A stretch of 64,000 nt of DNA from Leuconostoc rapi. GTDB lineage: Bacteria; Bacillota; Bacilli; Lactobacillales; Lactobacillaceae. Numbering within the stretch: position 1 is the stretch's first letter; each line of letters starts with the position of its first letter. The translations under genes and the position numbers were made by a program. Of this stretch, positions 28,053 through 36,696 are shown piece after piece. The notes beneath the pieces are model-generated. The model was not told the origin of the DNA and did no database searches. It saw only the letters and a program-made list of their open reading frames with translations. The stretch is from the NCBI RefSeq assembly GCF_016908715.1, contig NZ_JAFBEK010000001.1:124001-188000 (forward strand), given 5' to 3'.

Positions 28053-28806
28053 ACTAAGTGTTAAATTTGGTGGGGTCACGGCAGTAAATAAAGTAACCAT
28101 AGAAGCACACGAAAATGAACTCGTGGGTCTAATTGGACCCAATGGTGCGGGCAAAACAACGCTATTTAATTTATTAACTGGCGTTTATAAACCTACGTCA
28201 GGCGAGGTAGTTATTGACGATGGTGACCAATTAGTTAATATTAATCAATTACCACCCTATAAGCGTGCGCAATTAGGTATTGCACGCACTTTTCAAAATA
28301 TTAGGTTATTCAAGAGTAGGACTGTAGTAGAAAATGTGTTGATTGCCATGACAGCTAAAAATAGACCATATGTTGTTCAAGCCATGTTACGTACACCAAG
28401 TTTTTACAAAAAAGAAGCACAAAACCGAGAAAAAGCACTGTCGTTATTAGAAATTTTTGGTATGACAAATGTTGCTGATGAGCTAGCTAATAATCTACCC
28501 TATGGTCAACAGCGTCGATTAGAGATTGTTCGTGCCTTGGCGACGACACCTAAAATTTTATTTTTAGATGAGCCTGCTGCCGGTATGAATCCACAAGAAA
28601 CACAAGCATTGACTGAACTGATTAAACAAATTCAAGTACAATTTAAAATAACAATTGTATTGATTGAACATGATATGAATTTGGTTATGGCAGTTAGTGA
28701 ACGTTTGTATGTTTTAGAGTATGGGAAAGTCTTGGCAACTGGTACACCAAAAGAAATTCAAAATAATCCAGCAGTCATTAAAGCGTATTTAGGGGAAGAG
28801 GGTTGA
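28024..28806 (+). CDS. livG: branched-chain amino acid ABC transporter, ATPase LivG
   Basis: This is a 260-residue ABC ATPase: Walker A GPNGAGKTTLFN (about 38-49), signature-region LPYGQQRRLEIVRAL (about 160-174), Walker B ILFLDEPAAGMN (about 179-190) and the LivG/BraF-type C-terminus ending in a short YLGEEG tail. GGAGGA lies 6 bases ahead of the ATG. It energises LivHM together with LivF. Confidence 0.94.
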   Translation: MTKAVLKTRELSVKFGGVTAVNKVTIEAHENELVGLIGPNGAGKTTLFNLLTGVYKPTSGEVVIDDGDQLVNINQLPPYKRAQLGIARTFQNIRLFKSRTVVENVLIAMTAKNRPYVVQAMLRTPSFYKKEAQNREKALSLLEIFGMTNVADELANNLPYGQQRRLEIVRALATTPKILFLDEPAAGMNPQETQALTELIKQIQVQFKITIVLIEHDMNLVMAVSERLYVLEYGKVLATGTPKEIQNNPAVIKAYLGEEG

Positions 28807-28809
28807 TTA

Positions 28810-29526
28810 ATGGCTGAAACGTTATTAAAAGTAGAAAGGCTAAGCGTTAACTATGGCGCAATCAAAGCAGTCCGTAGTGTTGATTTCCACGTCAATCGTG
28901 GAGAAATTGTCACGTTAATCGGTGCAAATGGTGCCGGGAAAAGTACGATTTTGCGGACAATATCTGGATTAGAAAAAGTCGTAGCAGGTAATATTTCTCT
29001 AAATAATCTGGTTTTAAATCATATGTCCTCTGAAAGGCGAGTGCGCAGTGGTATCGTACAAGTACCTGAAGGCCGACGTGTATTTCCTGGCATGACGGTG
29101 CAAGAAAATTTACAACTCGGCGCTTATACAATTTCAAGAAAATCACAAAATAAAACGGCCTATGAAAGTGTTTATGAGCAATTTCCAATCTTGAAGGATC
29201 GCCGTAATCAAGACGCGGCTACGCTATCGGGTGGCGAACAACAAATGTTAGCCATAGGTCGAGCCTTAATGGCACAGCCAAAAATGATATTGTTGGACGA
29301 ACCATCAATGGGTCTGGCACCACTGTATATTCAAAAGATATTTGATATTATTCAAAAAATTAGAGATACTGGCGTGACAGTACTTGTAATCGAACAGAAT
29401 GCCAATCAAGCTTTAAAGATAGCCGATCGAGGGTATGTCCTAGAAGGTGGGCGAATTATTGCCACTGGCACAGGCGATGCATTATTAGCATCCAATGATG
29501 TTCGAGAAGCCTATTTAGGTGGATAA
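28810..29526 (+). CDS. livF: branched-chain amino acid ABC transporter, ATPase LivF
   Basis: This is a 238-residue ABC ATPase with Walker A GANGAGKSTILR (about 37-48), the signature LSGGEQQMLAIGRAL (about 138-152), Walker B MILLDEPSMGLAP and EQNANQAL typical of LivF/BraG. It is the last gene of the leucine-controlled operon. No clear terminator follows before the next promoter. Confidence 0.94.
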   Translation: MAETLLKVERLSVNYGAIKAVRSVDFHVNRGEIVTLIGANGAGKSTILRTISGLEKVVAGNISLNNLVLNHMSSERRVRSGIVQVPEGRRVFPGMTVQENLQLGAYTISRKSQNKTAYESVYEQFPILKDRRNQDAATLSGGEQQMLAIGRALMAQPKMILLDEPSMGLAPLYIQKIFDIIQKIRDTGVTVLVIEQNANQALKIADRGYVLEGGRIIATGTGDALLASNDVREAYLGG

Positions 29527-29548
29527 ATGCTTGAAAATAAAAAATAAT

Positions 29549-29577
29549 TTGACATATTTTGATAAAGTTGTTATTAT
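29549..29577 (+). promoter_or_regulatory. promoter of the mmuP T-box leader
   Basis: TTGACA (29549-29554), a 17-base spacer and TATTAT (29572-29577) lie just before the T-box leader. Confidence 0.75.
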
Positions 29578-29587
29578 ATTCTCAACA

Positions 29588-29865
29588 GTGAAGAGATAAG
29601 TAATATGTTGAGCGCACTTAGAGAGTCTATGTTTGGTGAAAGTAGATTGCGTGATGATATGAAAATGGTCTTGGAGAGACACGTCATGGTGAGCATACGC
29701 TTATGCGTTGTGAGCAATGACCGGGTGAGCCCGTTATAGCAACAACAATTCCCGTTTTTAAAGTACGGCGATTGAATAAGGTATGTTTTTTAACATACAA
29801 ATACCGGGTGGTAACACGATAATTCGTCCCGCAGTTTGATTAGGTTCAAACTGCGGGATTTTTTT
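29588..29865 (+). promoter_or_regulatory. T-box leader (methionine) of mmuP-mmuM
   Basis: The leader opens with GAAGAGATAAGTA, has AGAGAGTC and TTTGGTGAAAGTAGA elements of stem I, the T-box core ACCGGGTGGTAACACG (29803-29818), and a terminator stem 29828-29837 with 29848-29857 followed by a T-run. The block GAAAATGGTCTTGGAG (29661-29676) is shared exactly with the leader at 33464, and its ATG (29665-29667) is the likely Met specifier. This fits the genes it controls. Confidence 0.88.
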
Positions 29866-29923
29866 GGCTTTATTAGCCTAGCGTCGTTGCGGATGATTAA
29901 ATAAATGTAATCGAGGAAATATA

Positions 29924-31327
29924 ATGGCAGGAAAATTAAAACGTGCGATGACGGCACGACAAATACAAATGATTGGCTTAGCTAGCGGAATTGGCACAGG
30001 CCTTTTTCTATCATCAGCCTACACCATTCATACTGCAGGGGCTTTTGGCACTATATTAGCTTATAGCATCGGTGCAATTTTAGTTTATCTCGTCATGTTG
30101 AGCGTGGCTGAATTATCGATTGCAATGCCGCAAACAGGTGCATTTCATTACCATGCACAAAAATTGATTGGTCCAGCTACTGGCTTTTTTGTTGCCATTT
30201 CTTATTGGCTAACATGGACAGTGGCATTGGGGTCTGAATTTACAGCATCAGGAATCATCATGCAAAGATGGTTTCCAAATGTACCGGTTTGGGCATTTTC
30301 TGGTTTATTTATTGTTATTATTTTATTAAGTAATATATTCTCAGTTAAAATATTTGGTGAAAGTGAGTATTGGTTAGCTGCAATTAAGGTTGTTGCTATT
30401 ATTGCCTTTTTGGTTATTGGTGTTTTGATTTTGACAGGTGTTTTGCATTCTAGTCAAACACAAAACGTTGGATTTCAAAATGTTTTTAGCCATGGCCTTT
30501 TTCCAAATGGTATAGGTGCCGTATTTACAACGATGTTAGCGGTAAATTTTGCGTTCAGTGGAACTGAATTAATGGCTATTACTGCTGGTGAGGCCGCGGA
30601 TCCAACTCATGCAATAGCTAAAGCAGTTAAGGCTGTTTGGTGGCGCCAAGTGATATTTTTTATTGGCAGCATTACCATATTAGCTGCAATTATTCCTTAC
30701 GAGAAAGCTGGTGTCACACAGAGTCCATTTGTAACGGTATTTAGCATGATAGGGATTCCATATGCAGCAGACATCATGAATTTTGTTATTTTAACTGGCA
30801 TTATTTCGATGGCTAATTCAGGTTTATATGCATCAACACGTATGTTGTGGTCCTTAAGTCACGAGGGCTTGATTTCTGCCAAATTCGAAAAAGTTAACCA
30901 AAATGGCATTCCAATTCGAGCGCTTTTGGCAAGTTTAGTAGGTGCTTTATTAGCTTTGGGTTCGAGCTTTATGGCTGCGGGGTCGCTATACTTGATATTA
31001 GTCGAGGTTTCTGGTTTAGCAGTTGTATTTGTATGGGTAGCAATCAGTTGGTCACATTATAAGTATTATCAACTGTTGACACGAGAAAAGCGGACACAAG
31101 ATTTGCGATATCCAAAATGGGCATACCCACTGTTACCGTTAGCTGGATTTATTGGATCATCATTGTCAATTATTTTAGTTGTTTTTGATCCCGAACAACT
31201 TGGTGCACTGCTCTGGTCAATACCTTTTATAATCATTGTCTATGGGTATTATTATTTGCGATTTAAGTGGTGGCCAAAACATCATTTAACAGCAGTTAAG
31301 GCATCCAAACAAACTGTAGGAGAGTAA
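29924..31327 (+). CDS. mmuP: amino acid permease, probable S-methylmethionine permease
   Basis: This is a 467-residue APC-superfamily permease with about twelve helices and the family start GLASGIGTGLFLSSAYTIHTAG (residues about 18-39). It lies 2 bases before mmuM and behind a Met T-box. The S-methylmethionine assignment therefore rests on context; the sequence alone shows only an amino-acid/polyamine permease of the AAT type. GAGGA precedes the ATG. Confidence 0.82.
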   Translation: MAGKLKRAMTARQIQMIGLASGIGTGLFLSSAYTIHTAGAFGTILAYSIGAILVYLVMLSVAELSIAMPQTGAFHYHAQKLIGPATGFFVAISYWLTWTVALGSEFTASGIIMQRWFPNVPVWAFSGLFIVIILLSNIFSVKIFGESEYWLAAIKVVAIIAFLVIGVLILTGVLHSSQTQNVGFQNVFSHGLFPNGIGAVFTTMLAVNFAFSGTELMAITAGEAADPTHAIAKAVKAVWWRQVIFFIGSITILAAIIPYEKAGVTQSPFVTVFSMIGIPYAADIMNFVILTGIISMANSGLYASTRMLWSLSHEGLISAKFEKVNQNGIPIRALLASLVGALLALGSSFMAAGSLYLILVEVSGLAVVFVWVAISWSHYKYYQLLTREKRTQDLRYPKWAYPLLPLAGFIGSSLSIILVVFDPEQLGALLWSIPFIIIVYGYYYLRFKWWPKHHLTAVKASKQTVGE

Positions 31328-31329
31328 TC

Positions 31330-32250
31330 ATGACAAAATTTGAAACATATATCGCGTCAGGAACAGTCATATTAGATGGTGGTATGGGCAGTGAACTTGA
31401 AAAACGGCATATTGATGTGAATAATATTTGGTGGTCAGCATCAGCGTTGATCCAGTCACCAGATGATATTCGAGATATTCACAAAAATTATTTTAATTCA
31501 GGGGCTGCCTTGGCCATTACTGATACCTACCAAGCACACGTAAAATCTTTTACCGACCAAGGTTTAAGTGAGACAAAGGCTTATGAATTGATCGATTCTG
31601 CTGTCGCATTAGCTAAAAGTGGTCTCGAGAAATCTCATCGAAACAATGGGCTAATTGCTGGTTCTGTAGGACCTTATGGGGCTTATCTTGCAAATGGCGC
31701 AGAATATACAGGTCGTTATCATCTGACAGAACAGGCGTATCAGAATTTTCACCGGCCGCGTATAGCACGGTTGATCGCGGATGGCGTAGATATACTGGCC
31801 TTGGAAACAATGCCAAATTTTGAGGAAACCAAAGCGATAGGACATTTATTACAACAAGAGTTCCCAACAGTTGAAGCCTATTTATCTTTTGCTACGGAAG
31901 ATGGCGATCATTTGTGGGATGGCACGCCATTGGCAGGCGCTGTTGCTTACTTTGAAACGGTTGTTCAAATTAAAGCGATTGGTGTGAATTGCACATCACC
32001 TCAAAATATTTTACCGGCTTTAGAAAAGATTGCCCCAAATACAAGCAAAAAAATTGTTGTCTATCCCAATGCAGGGGACGAGTACGACCCGAAAACTAAA
32101 CGTTGGGTTAGTCAGCATGGCCCCATTAATTGGGCTGAATTAGTGCCATTGTGGCAAGCTGCTGGTGCTAGTTTAATTGGTGGTTGCTGTCGAACAAGTC
32201 CTGATGACATTCAGGAAATTGCTCAGGCCGTTATAGCTACTGAAAAATAA
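31330..32250 (+). CDS. mmuM: homocysteine S-methyltransferase
   Basis: This 306-residue TIM-barrel enzyme transfers a methyl group from S-methylmethionine (or SAM) to homocysteine, forming methionine. The start VILDGGMGSELEKR, the first zinc cysteine in GVNCTSP (about 220-226) and the GGCCRTSPDDI motif (about 284-294) with the other two zinc cysteines are intact. It is coupled to the permease upstream and belongs to the Met T-box operon. Confidence 0.95.
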   Translation: MTKFETYIASGTVILDGGMGSELEKRHIDVNNIWWSASALIQSPDDIRDIHKNYFNSGAALAITDTYQAHVKSFTDQGLSETKAYELIDSAVALAKSGLEKSHRNNGLIAGSVGPYGAYLANGAEYTGRYHLTEQAYQNFHRPRIARLIADGVDILALETMPNFEETKAIGHLLQQEFPTVEAYLSFATEDGDHLWDGTPLAGAVAYFETVVQIKAIGVNCTSPQNILPALEKIAPNTSKKIVVYPNAGDEYDPKTKRWVSQHGPINWAELVPLWQAAGASLIGGCCRTSPDDIQEIAQAVIATEK

Positions 32251-32310
32251 GTTTTACTTAGGGTGCCAAAACCAAATCACCGTAAGATTAAATAATTAAG
32301 AAGGCCAGCG

Positions 32311-32421
32311 ATGATCACCAATCTAAAAATATACTATTTGCATAGTGACAAAATTACAACAAGTGTCTTTTTAAAAGGTTGCGGCGCAGTGGATGATATT
32401 ATGTTCTATTTGGCGATTTGA
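32311..32421 (+). CDS. conserved short ORF before metF (leader peptide candidate)
   Basis: A 36-codon ORF has AGAAGG 7 bases ahead of its ATG. Its core follows the pattern YYLHSxKIxTxVFLxGxGA, which recurs in the ORF before metE at 36545. Most matching codons differ at the third base (for example TAC/TAT, TTG/CTT, CAT/CAC, GGT/GGC), so selection appears to act on the peptide. The tail FYLAI is extra here. It ends 25 bases before metF. It has no run of Met codons. Function unknown. Confidence 0.65.
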   Translation: MITNLKIYYLHSDKITTSVFLKGCGAVDDIMFYLAI

Positions 32422-32446
32422 AAATAACAACAATAAGGACGAGAAG

Positions 32447-33334
32447 ATGACTAAAATATCTGAAATATATCATACCAAACCAACACCAGTACTATCATTT
32501 GAAATTTTTCCACCAAAAAAAGAAGGTGGCATCGAATCACTTTATCGAACATTAGATGAAGTCAATCCACAAAAATTAGGGGTTGATTTTATCAGTGTGA
32601 CATATGGTGCTGGTGGTTCAGGTGATAATACCATGACACGAGATTTAGCACAATATATACAAACGCATTTCGGTGTTACGGCGCTTCACCACTTAACAGG
32701 GGTAAATCAAACACCAGAAAGCTTACGAGATAATTTGGAAAAAATTAAGCAAGTAGGGATCGAAAATATTCTTGCGTTGCGCGGTGATTTACCAGATAAA
32801 GACTATGTCAATGCTAACTATCCATATGCTAAAGACTTAATTTGTGATATTAAAGCGTTTAGTGGCTTTAACGTAGGAGCAGCAATTTATCCAGAAGGAC
32901 ATGTGGACAATCCTATTACTGGCATTAGCGTCGCTGGAGTTAAAGAAAAAATTACGAGTGGCACTGATTTTTTAATTTCTCAATTTTTCTTTGAAAATGA
33001 TGTTTATTATCATATGCAAGAAGTTTTGAAAAATAATTATATTAAAGTGCCGGTATCTGCTGGTGTCATGCCGATAATTAGTAAGGCCCAGGTGGAACGT
33101 ATGACCTATATGATCGGATCATCCTTACCGGCACGATTAGTTAAACTGATCCATAAATATGAAAATAATCCGGAAGATTTAAAAAAAGCTGGTATAGACT
33201 ATGCACTCGAACAAATTCAAGATTTGTTAGATCATGGTGTTGATGGGATTCATTTATATGCTATGAATCGGCCAAGCGTACTGAAAAGTATGTTACCTAT
33301 CATTAATCAAGAAATTGCAGCCAAACATTTTTAA
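32447..33334 (+). CDS. metF: methylenetetrahydrofolate reductase
   Basis: This is a 295-residue TIM-barrel flavoprotein of the MetF family. Visible are SFEIFPPKKEGG near the N-terminus (Glu is catalytic in the family), DFISVTYGAGGSG (about 46-58), NILALRGDLP (about 106-115) and the FAD/folate region ending DGIHLYAMNRP. It makes 5-methyltetrahydrofolate for MetE. The start is ATG 32447 with AAGGA upstream; earlier in-frame codons belong to the leader. It follows mmuM and the short conserved ORF. Confidence 0.94.
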   Translation: MTKISEIYHTKPTPVLSFEIFPPKKEGGIESLYRTLDEVNPQKLGVDFISVTYGAGGSGDNTMTRDLAQYIQTHFGVTALHHLTGVNQTPESLRDNLEKIKQVGIENILALRGDLPDKDYVNANYPYAKDLICDIKAFSGFNVGAAIYPEGHVDNPITGISVAGVKEKITSGTDFLISQFFFENDVYYHMQEVLKNNYIKVPVSAGVMPIISKAQVERMTYMIGSSLPARLVKLIHKYENNPEDLKKAGIDYALEQIQDLLDHGVDGIHLYAMNRPSVLKSMLPIINQEIAAKHF

Positions 33335-33350
33335 AATTTGTGAGATTTGG

Positions 33351-33379
33351 TTGACAAAATAATGAATGTTTGATAACAT
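33351..33379 (+). promoter_or_regulatory. promoter of the second Met T-box leader
   Basis: TTGACA (33351-33356), a 17-base spacer and TAACAT (33374-33379, a weaker -10) lie just ahead of the T-box leader. Confidence 0.6.
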
Positions 33380-33390
33380 AATTATAACGT

Positions 33391-33709
33391 TGAAGAGATA
33401 AGTATTAATTTAACACGCGAAGAGAGTTTACGGTTGGTGAGAGTAAATGGTGGGCAGATTAAGAAAATGGTCTTGGAGTTATCGTATGGCGAGTGTGAAT
33501 CGACCTCAGTCGGTAGACACATAAACCATACTCGGGAGAGCCCGTTACAGCGACATCGGTTCCTTGAAAGTGTGTGGCATGGAGATGCCAACATACTGAT
33601 AGCGACTGATAAGAGGTGTGCTTTTGTAATGATTTAGGCACATAAATACCGGGTGGTAACACGAGATTTCGTCCCGCAGATTAATTTTTTTAGTCTGCGG
33701 GATTTTTTA
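33391..33709 (+). promoter_or_regulatory. T-box leader (methionine) of the SsuABC-like operon
   Basis: The 406-base gap after metF holds a second T-box: the opening GAAGAGATAAGTA, TTGGTGAGAGTAAA, the block GAAAATGGTCTTGGAG with probable Met specifier ATG (33467-33469), core ACCGGGTGGTAACACGAG and a terminator from CCCGCAGA...TCTGCGGG into a T-run. It is longer than the mmuP leader in the region between stem I and the antiterminator (about 33540-33640). Confidence 0.87.
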
Positions 33710-33741
33710 TTTGCCATACTTTTAGAAAGAAGGGGAGCAAG

Positions 33742-34695
33742 TTGAGTAATAATAGTCTGCTACGCAATTGGAGTAGTGTGATATTGATTGGTGTTGTACT
33801 GTTGGTGCATAACTTAGTACCAAACAGCGTGACAAATTTTGAGAAACCACAACCTTATTTTAATATTTTACTGATTATCGTTTTTATTTTGAGTTTATTA
33901 CTGGCGATTGCTAACACAATAACTAAAAAAATAAAGGTATTTCAGTACAATTCGCCCAGAATCGGGGTTGCCTTTGCTTTAATTGGTATCTACGATTTAG
34001 CAACAGCAAAGTTTGGTTGGATAAATACGTTATTCTTTCCGAATCCTGATAAAATTTTTGGCGCTTTGGTTAATAATTCAGCGTTATTAGTTAAATGTTT
34101 AGGTTATTCCGTCTGGTTGCTTATTATTGGCTGGGTTATTGGTGGTATTTTGGGCGTTATAACTGGGGTATTGATTGGTTGGAGTACAAATTGGCATTAC
34201 TGGTTAGACCCTTTTGTTAAATTTCTAGGGCCAATTCCACCAACTGTTTTGATTCCGATTGCTTTGTCTGCTTTTCCAACAAGTTTTGCAGCGAGTGCAT
34301 TTTTATTAGCTTTGTCAATGTGGTTTCCGGTCACAATACTGACGAATTCAGGCGTTGCTAGTGTTCGAATTGATTATCTAGAAGTTGCTGATACGATGGG
34401 TGCTAGTACAATTCAAAAAATATTTAAAGTTGCTTTGCCTGCATCATTGCCAAGTATTTTTGTCGGATTATTTAACGGCATATGCGCATCCTTTATTACG
34501 TTAATGGTGGCAGAAATGTTAGGTGTGAAGTATGGCCTTGGTTGGTATATCAACTGGCAACGAGAAATTATGGGATATGCTAACGTTTACGCGGGGCTGA
34601 TTGTGTTGGCAATTGCATTTTCATTAATCATTACAATTTTATTTAGAATACGTGATCACTTCTTAAAGTGGCAAGAGGGCTTGATTAAATGGTAG
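33742..34695 (+). CDS. ABC transporter permease, SsuC/TauC type
   Basis: This is a 317-residue polytopic protein with two extra N-terminal helices and a BPD_transp_1 core containing the EAA-type loop LEVADTMGASTIQKIFKVALPASLPSIF. That is typical for nitrate/sulfonate/taurine/thiamine-precursor importers. The start is TTG 33742 with GGGGAG upstream. It is controlled by a Met T-box, so the cargo is probably a sulfur compound that yields or spares methionine; the exact substrate is not visible. Confidence 0.85.
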   Translation: MSNNSLLRNWSSVILIGVVLLVHNLVPNSVTNFEKPQPYFNILLIIVFILSLLLAIANTITKKIKVFQYNSPRIGVAFALIGIYDLATAKFGWINTLFFPNPDKIFGALVNNSALLVKCLGYSVWLLIIGWVIGGILGVITGVLIGWSTNWHYWLDPFVKFLGPIPPTVLIPIALSAFPTSFAASAFLLALSMWFPVTILTNSGVASVRIDYLEVADTMGASTIQKIFKVALPASLPSIFVGLFNGICASFITLMVAEMLGVKYGLGWYINWQREIMGYANVYAGLIVLAIAFSLIITILFRIRDHFLKWQEGLIKW

Positions 34696-35462
34696 CGAGA
34701 ACAGAAGAAATTAGGGTAGAAAATTTAAGAAAAGTATTTCCGAGTCGTGATCTGAATAAACCTGATGTGGTGGCATTGGATCACGTTGATGCTAAAATCA
34801 TGCCGGGAGAATTTGTCAGTCTAATTGGTCCATCTGGTTGTGGTAAAACCACGTGGTTACGATTAATATCAGGACTTGAAGTACCAACAGATGGCGCGAT
34901 TTACGTCGGTGATAAGAAAATAACGGCACCTGGTCGAGAGCGCGGACTAGTTTTTCAGGATCCAAATTTGTTTCCATGGTTGACAGTACAAGAAAATATA
35001 GCTTTTGGTCTAAAAATCAAAGGCAAACTAACGCAAGAAGATCATGAAAATATTGCTGAATTAATTACTTTAGTGGGTTTAACTGGGTTTGAAAAGTCTT
35101 ATCCTTATCAACTTTCTGGAGGTATGGCACATCGTGCAGCAATTGCGCGTGCCTTGGTAAATAATCCCGAAGTGTTATTGTTTGATGAACCTTTCGGGGC
35201 GCTCGATGCTTTTACACGTATGAAATTGCAAAATGATGTGCTAAGAATATGGCACGAAAGAAAGACAACAATGATTTTGGTGACACATGATGTGGAGGAA
35301 GCTATATTTTTAGGACAACGTGTGTTTGCAATGACACCACGGCCGGCACGTGTCAAAAAAATCATCAATATTAAGTTAGATTACCCAAGAAAAAGAGACG
35401 ATCAGACATTTATCGCGCTCAAAGAAGAAGTTTTGAGTGTGCTAGATTTTCATAATATTTGA
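34689..35462 (+). CDS. ABC transporter ATPase, SsuB/TauB type
   Basis: This is a 257-residue ABC ATPase: Walker A GPSGCGKTTWLR (about 48-59), LVFQDPNLFPWLTVQENI (the FPW motif is typical of the nitrate/sulfonate/taurine group), signature LSGGMAHRAAIARAL (about 139-153) and Walker B VLLFDEPFGALDAFTR. It overlaps the permease gene by 7 bases. Confidence 0.9.
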   Translation: MVARTEEIRVENLRKVFPSRDLNKPDVVALDHVDAKIMPGEFVSLIGPSGCGKTTWLRLISGLEVPTDGAIYVGDKKITAPGRERGLVFQDPNLFPWLTVQENIAFGLKIKGKLTQEDHENIAELITLVGLTGFEKSYPYQLSGGMAHRAAIARALVNNPEVLLFDEPFGALDAFTRMKLQNDVLRIWHERKTTMILVTHDVEEAIFLGQRVFAMTPRPARVKKIINIKLDYPRKRDDQTFIALKEEVLSVLDFHNI

Positions 35463-35472
35463 GGAATGAAAA

Positions 35473-36492
35473 ATGAAGAGAAAATATATTTATTCTGGAA
35501 TTGTCGCATTGGTTCTAGTATTTGTAACTGTTGTGTTGTTTCTGACAACAGGTCAACACAAAACGGTTGCCAATGATAGTTCAGACAAAAACTTTGTTTT
35601 AAAAATAGCGGAAAATAACGATTTATGTGGCGCGCCACAGCAGTTGGCCATAGCTAAGGGCTACTTTAAAGAGGAAGGATTAAAAATTAAAGTAGTTAAG
35701 CTTGGATCAGATACAACCAATTTTGAAGGTGTCAATTCAGGTAAAATAGATGCGTCTAACTCCATGATGGGGAGTTTAGTTCAACCATTAGCAAACGGAG
35801 CAAAAATTAAAATTACTACCGGTTTGCATACTGGGTGTTTACAAATTTTAGTTAAAAAAGGGAGCACAATTAAATCTGCTAAAGATCTTATCGGCAAAAA
35901 GGTGGGCGTAGGTGATATTGCGGGTTCGGCTGCTACTTATGTCAGACGTTACTTAGGACATTATGGTGTAGACGTGTCAGCCCAACATTCACAAGTACAG
36001 TTAGCTGCTTACTCAGCATCAGAATTGCCTATTGTGTTACAAAAAGGACAAGTTGATGCTATTGCACTAGGTGATCCAGATACTGAAATTGATAAAGCAA
36101 AGTATAATTTGATAACATTAAGTGCCTCAGCAACTGATCCAGCATTTAAAGATGAGTACTGCTGTGTGGCATATGTTTCAGACGATATTGCAAAAAACCA
36201 TCCGGCAGTTGCAGCCAAATATACACTAGCCTTACAAAAGGGTGCTAAATGGGCAGAAGAACATCCAGAAGAAACAGTAGCGATTCAAACAAGTCAGCAT
36301 TATATAGATGGGGATAAAAAGTTGAATACTAAAATGTTGAAATCTTATCAGTTTAAGCCTTCTTATTCCGGTGCAAAGAAAGCCTTTACTAAAGTTGGTG
36401 GAGATTTGCAAAAGTTAAATGTGGTCGATAAAAATGTTGATTTAAAAGCACTCAGACAAGCATCATTCTTTAAAACAACAGCTTCAAATTAA
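35473..36492 (+). CDS. ABC transporter substrate-binding protein, NMT1/SsuA type
   Basis: The 339-residue protein has an N-terminal hydrophobic helix (about 6-26) and an NMT1-like type II binding fold (ENNDLCGAPQQLAIAKGYFKEEGL; GVNSGKIDASN; GKKVGVGDIAGSA). There is no lipobox cysteine, so it is probably membrane-anchored by its N-terminal helix. Unusually for an exported protein it has four cysteines (about 51, 123, and an adjacent pair near 232-233). Last gene of the Met T-box operon. Confidence 0.85.
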   Translation: MKRKYIYSGIVALVLVFVTVVLFLTTGQHKTVANDSSDKNFVLKIAENNDLCGAPQQLAIAKGYFKEEGLKIKVVKLGSDTTNFEGVNSGKIDASNSMMGSLVQPLANGAKIKITTGLHTGCLQILVKKGSTIKSAKDLIGKKVGVGDIAGSAATYVRRYLGHYGVDVSAQHSQVQLAAYSASELPIVLQKGQVDAIALGDPDTEIDKAKYNLITLSASATDPAFKDEYCCVAYVSDDIAKNHPAVAAKYTLALQKGAKWAEEHPEETVAIQTSQHYIDGDKKLNTKMLKSYQFKPSYSGAKKAFTKVGGDLQKLNVVDKNVDLKALRQASFFKTTASN

Positions 36493-36500
36493 TACATTTA

Positions 36501-36523
36501 GGCGATTATGTCGCCGTACATAA
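36501..36523 (+). repeat. short hairpin followed by GTACATAA (copy 2 of 2)
   Basis: GGCGA (36501-36505) pairs with TCGCC (36511-36515), followed by GTACATAA, as in the mraY-murD gap. It lies just ahead of the ribosome binding site of the short ORF before metE. Role unknown. Confidence 0.4.
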
Positions 36524-36544
36524 GAAAATTGAAAGGAGTTCGTC

Positions 36545-36640
36545 ATGCAAGTCAATAATGCGACAGTTTATTATCTTCACAGTAACAAAATCCTAACAGT
36601 CGTATTTTTAAATGGCAGCGGGGCTATGAATACTGTGTAA
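36545..36640 (+). CDS. conserved short ORF before metE (leader peptide candidate)
   Basis: A 31-codon ORF with a strong AAAGGAG site 7 bases before its ATG. It shares YYLHSxKIxTxVFLxGxGA with the ORF before metF, at similar length and position. A 7-bp stem (TGGCAGC 36613-36619 with GCTGCCA 36648-36654) spans its 3' end and stop. It ends 56 bases before metE; no intrinsic terminator is visible. Probably a leader peptide acting on metE expression; this is inference. Confidence 0.68.
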   Translation: MQVNNATVYYLHSNKILTVVFLNGSGAMNTV

Positions 36641-36696
36641 TTGATAAGCTGCCAGGTTAATTGTTTCAGAACAGGTTGATTATATAGGAGAAAAAT

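Noticed and set aside
33434-33662. Open frames on both strands inside the gap after metF
   Set aside because: The region is a T-box leader; conserved RNA elements explain the sequence.
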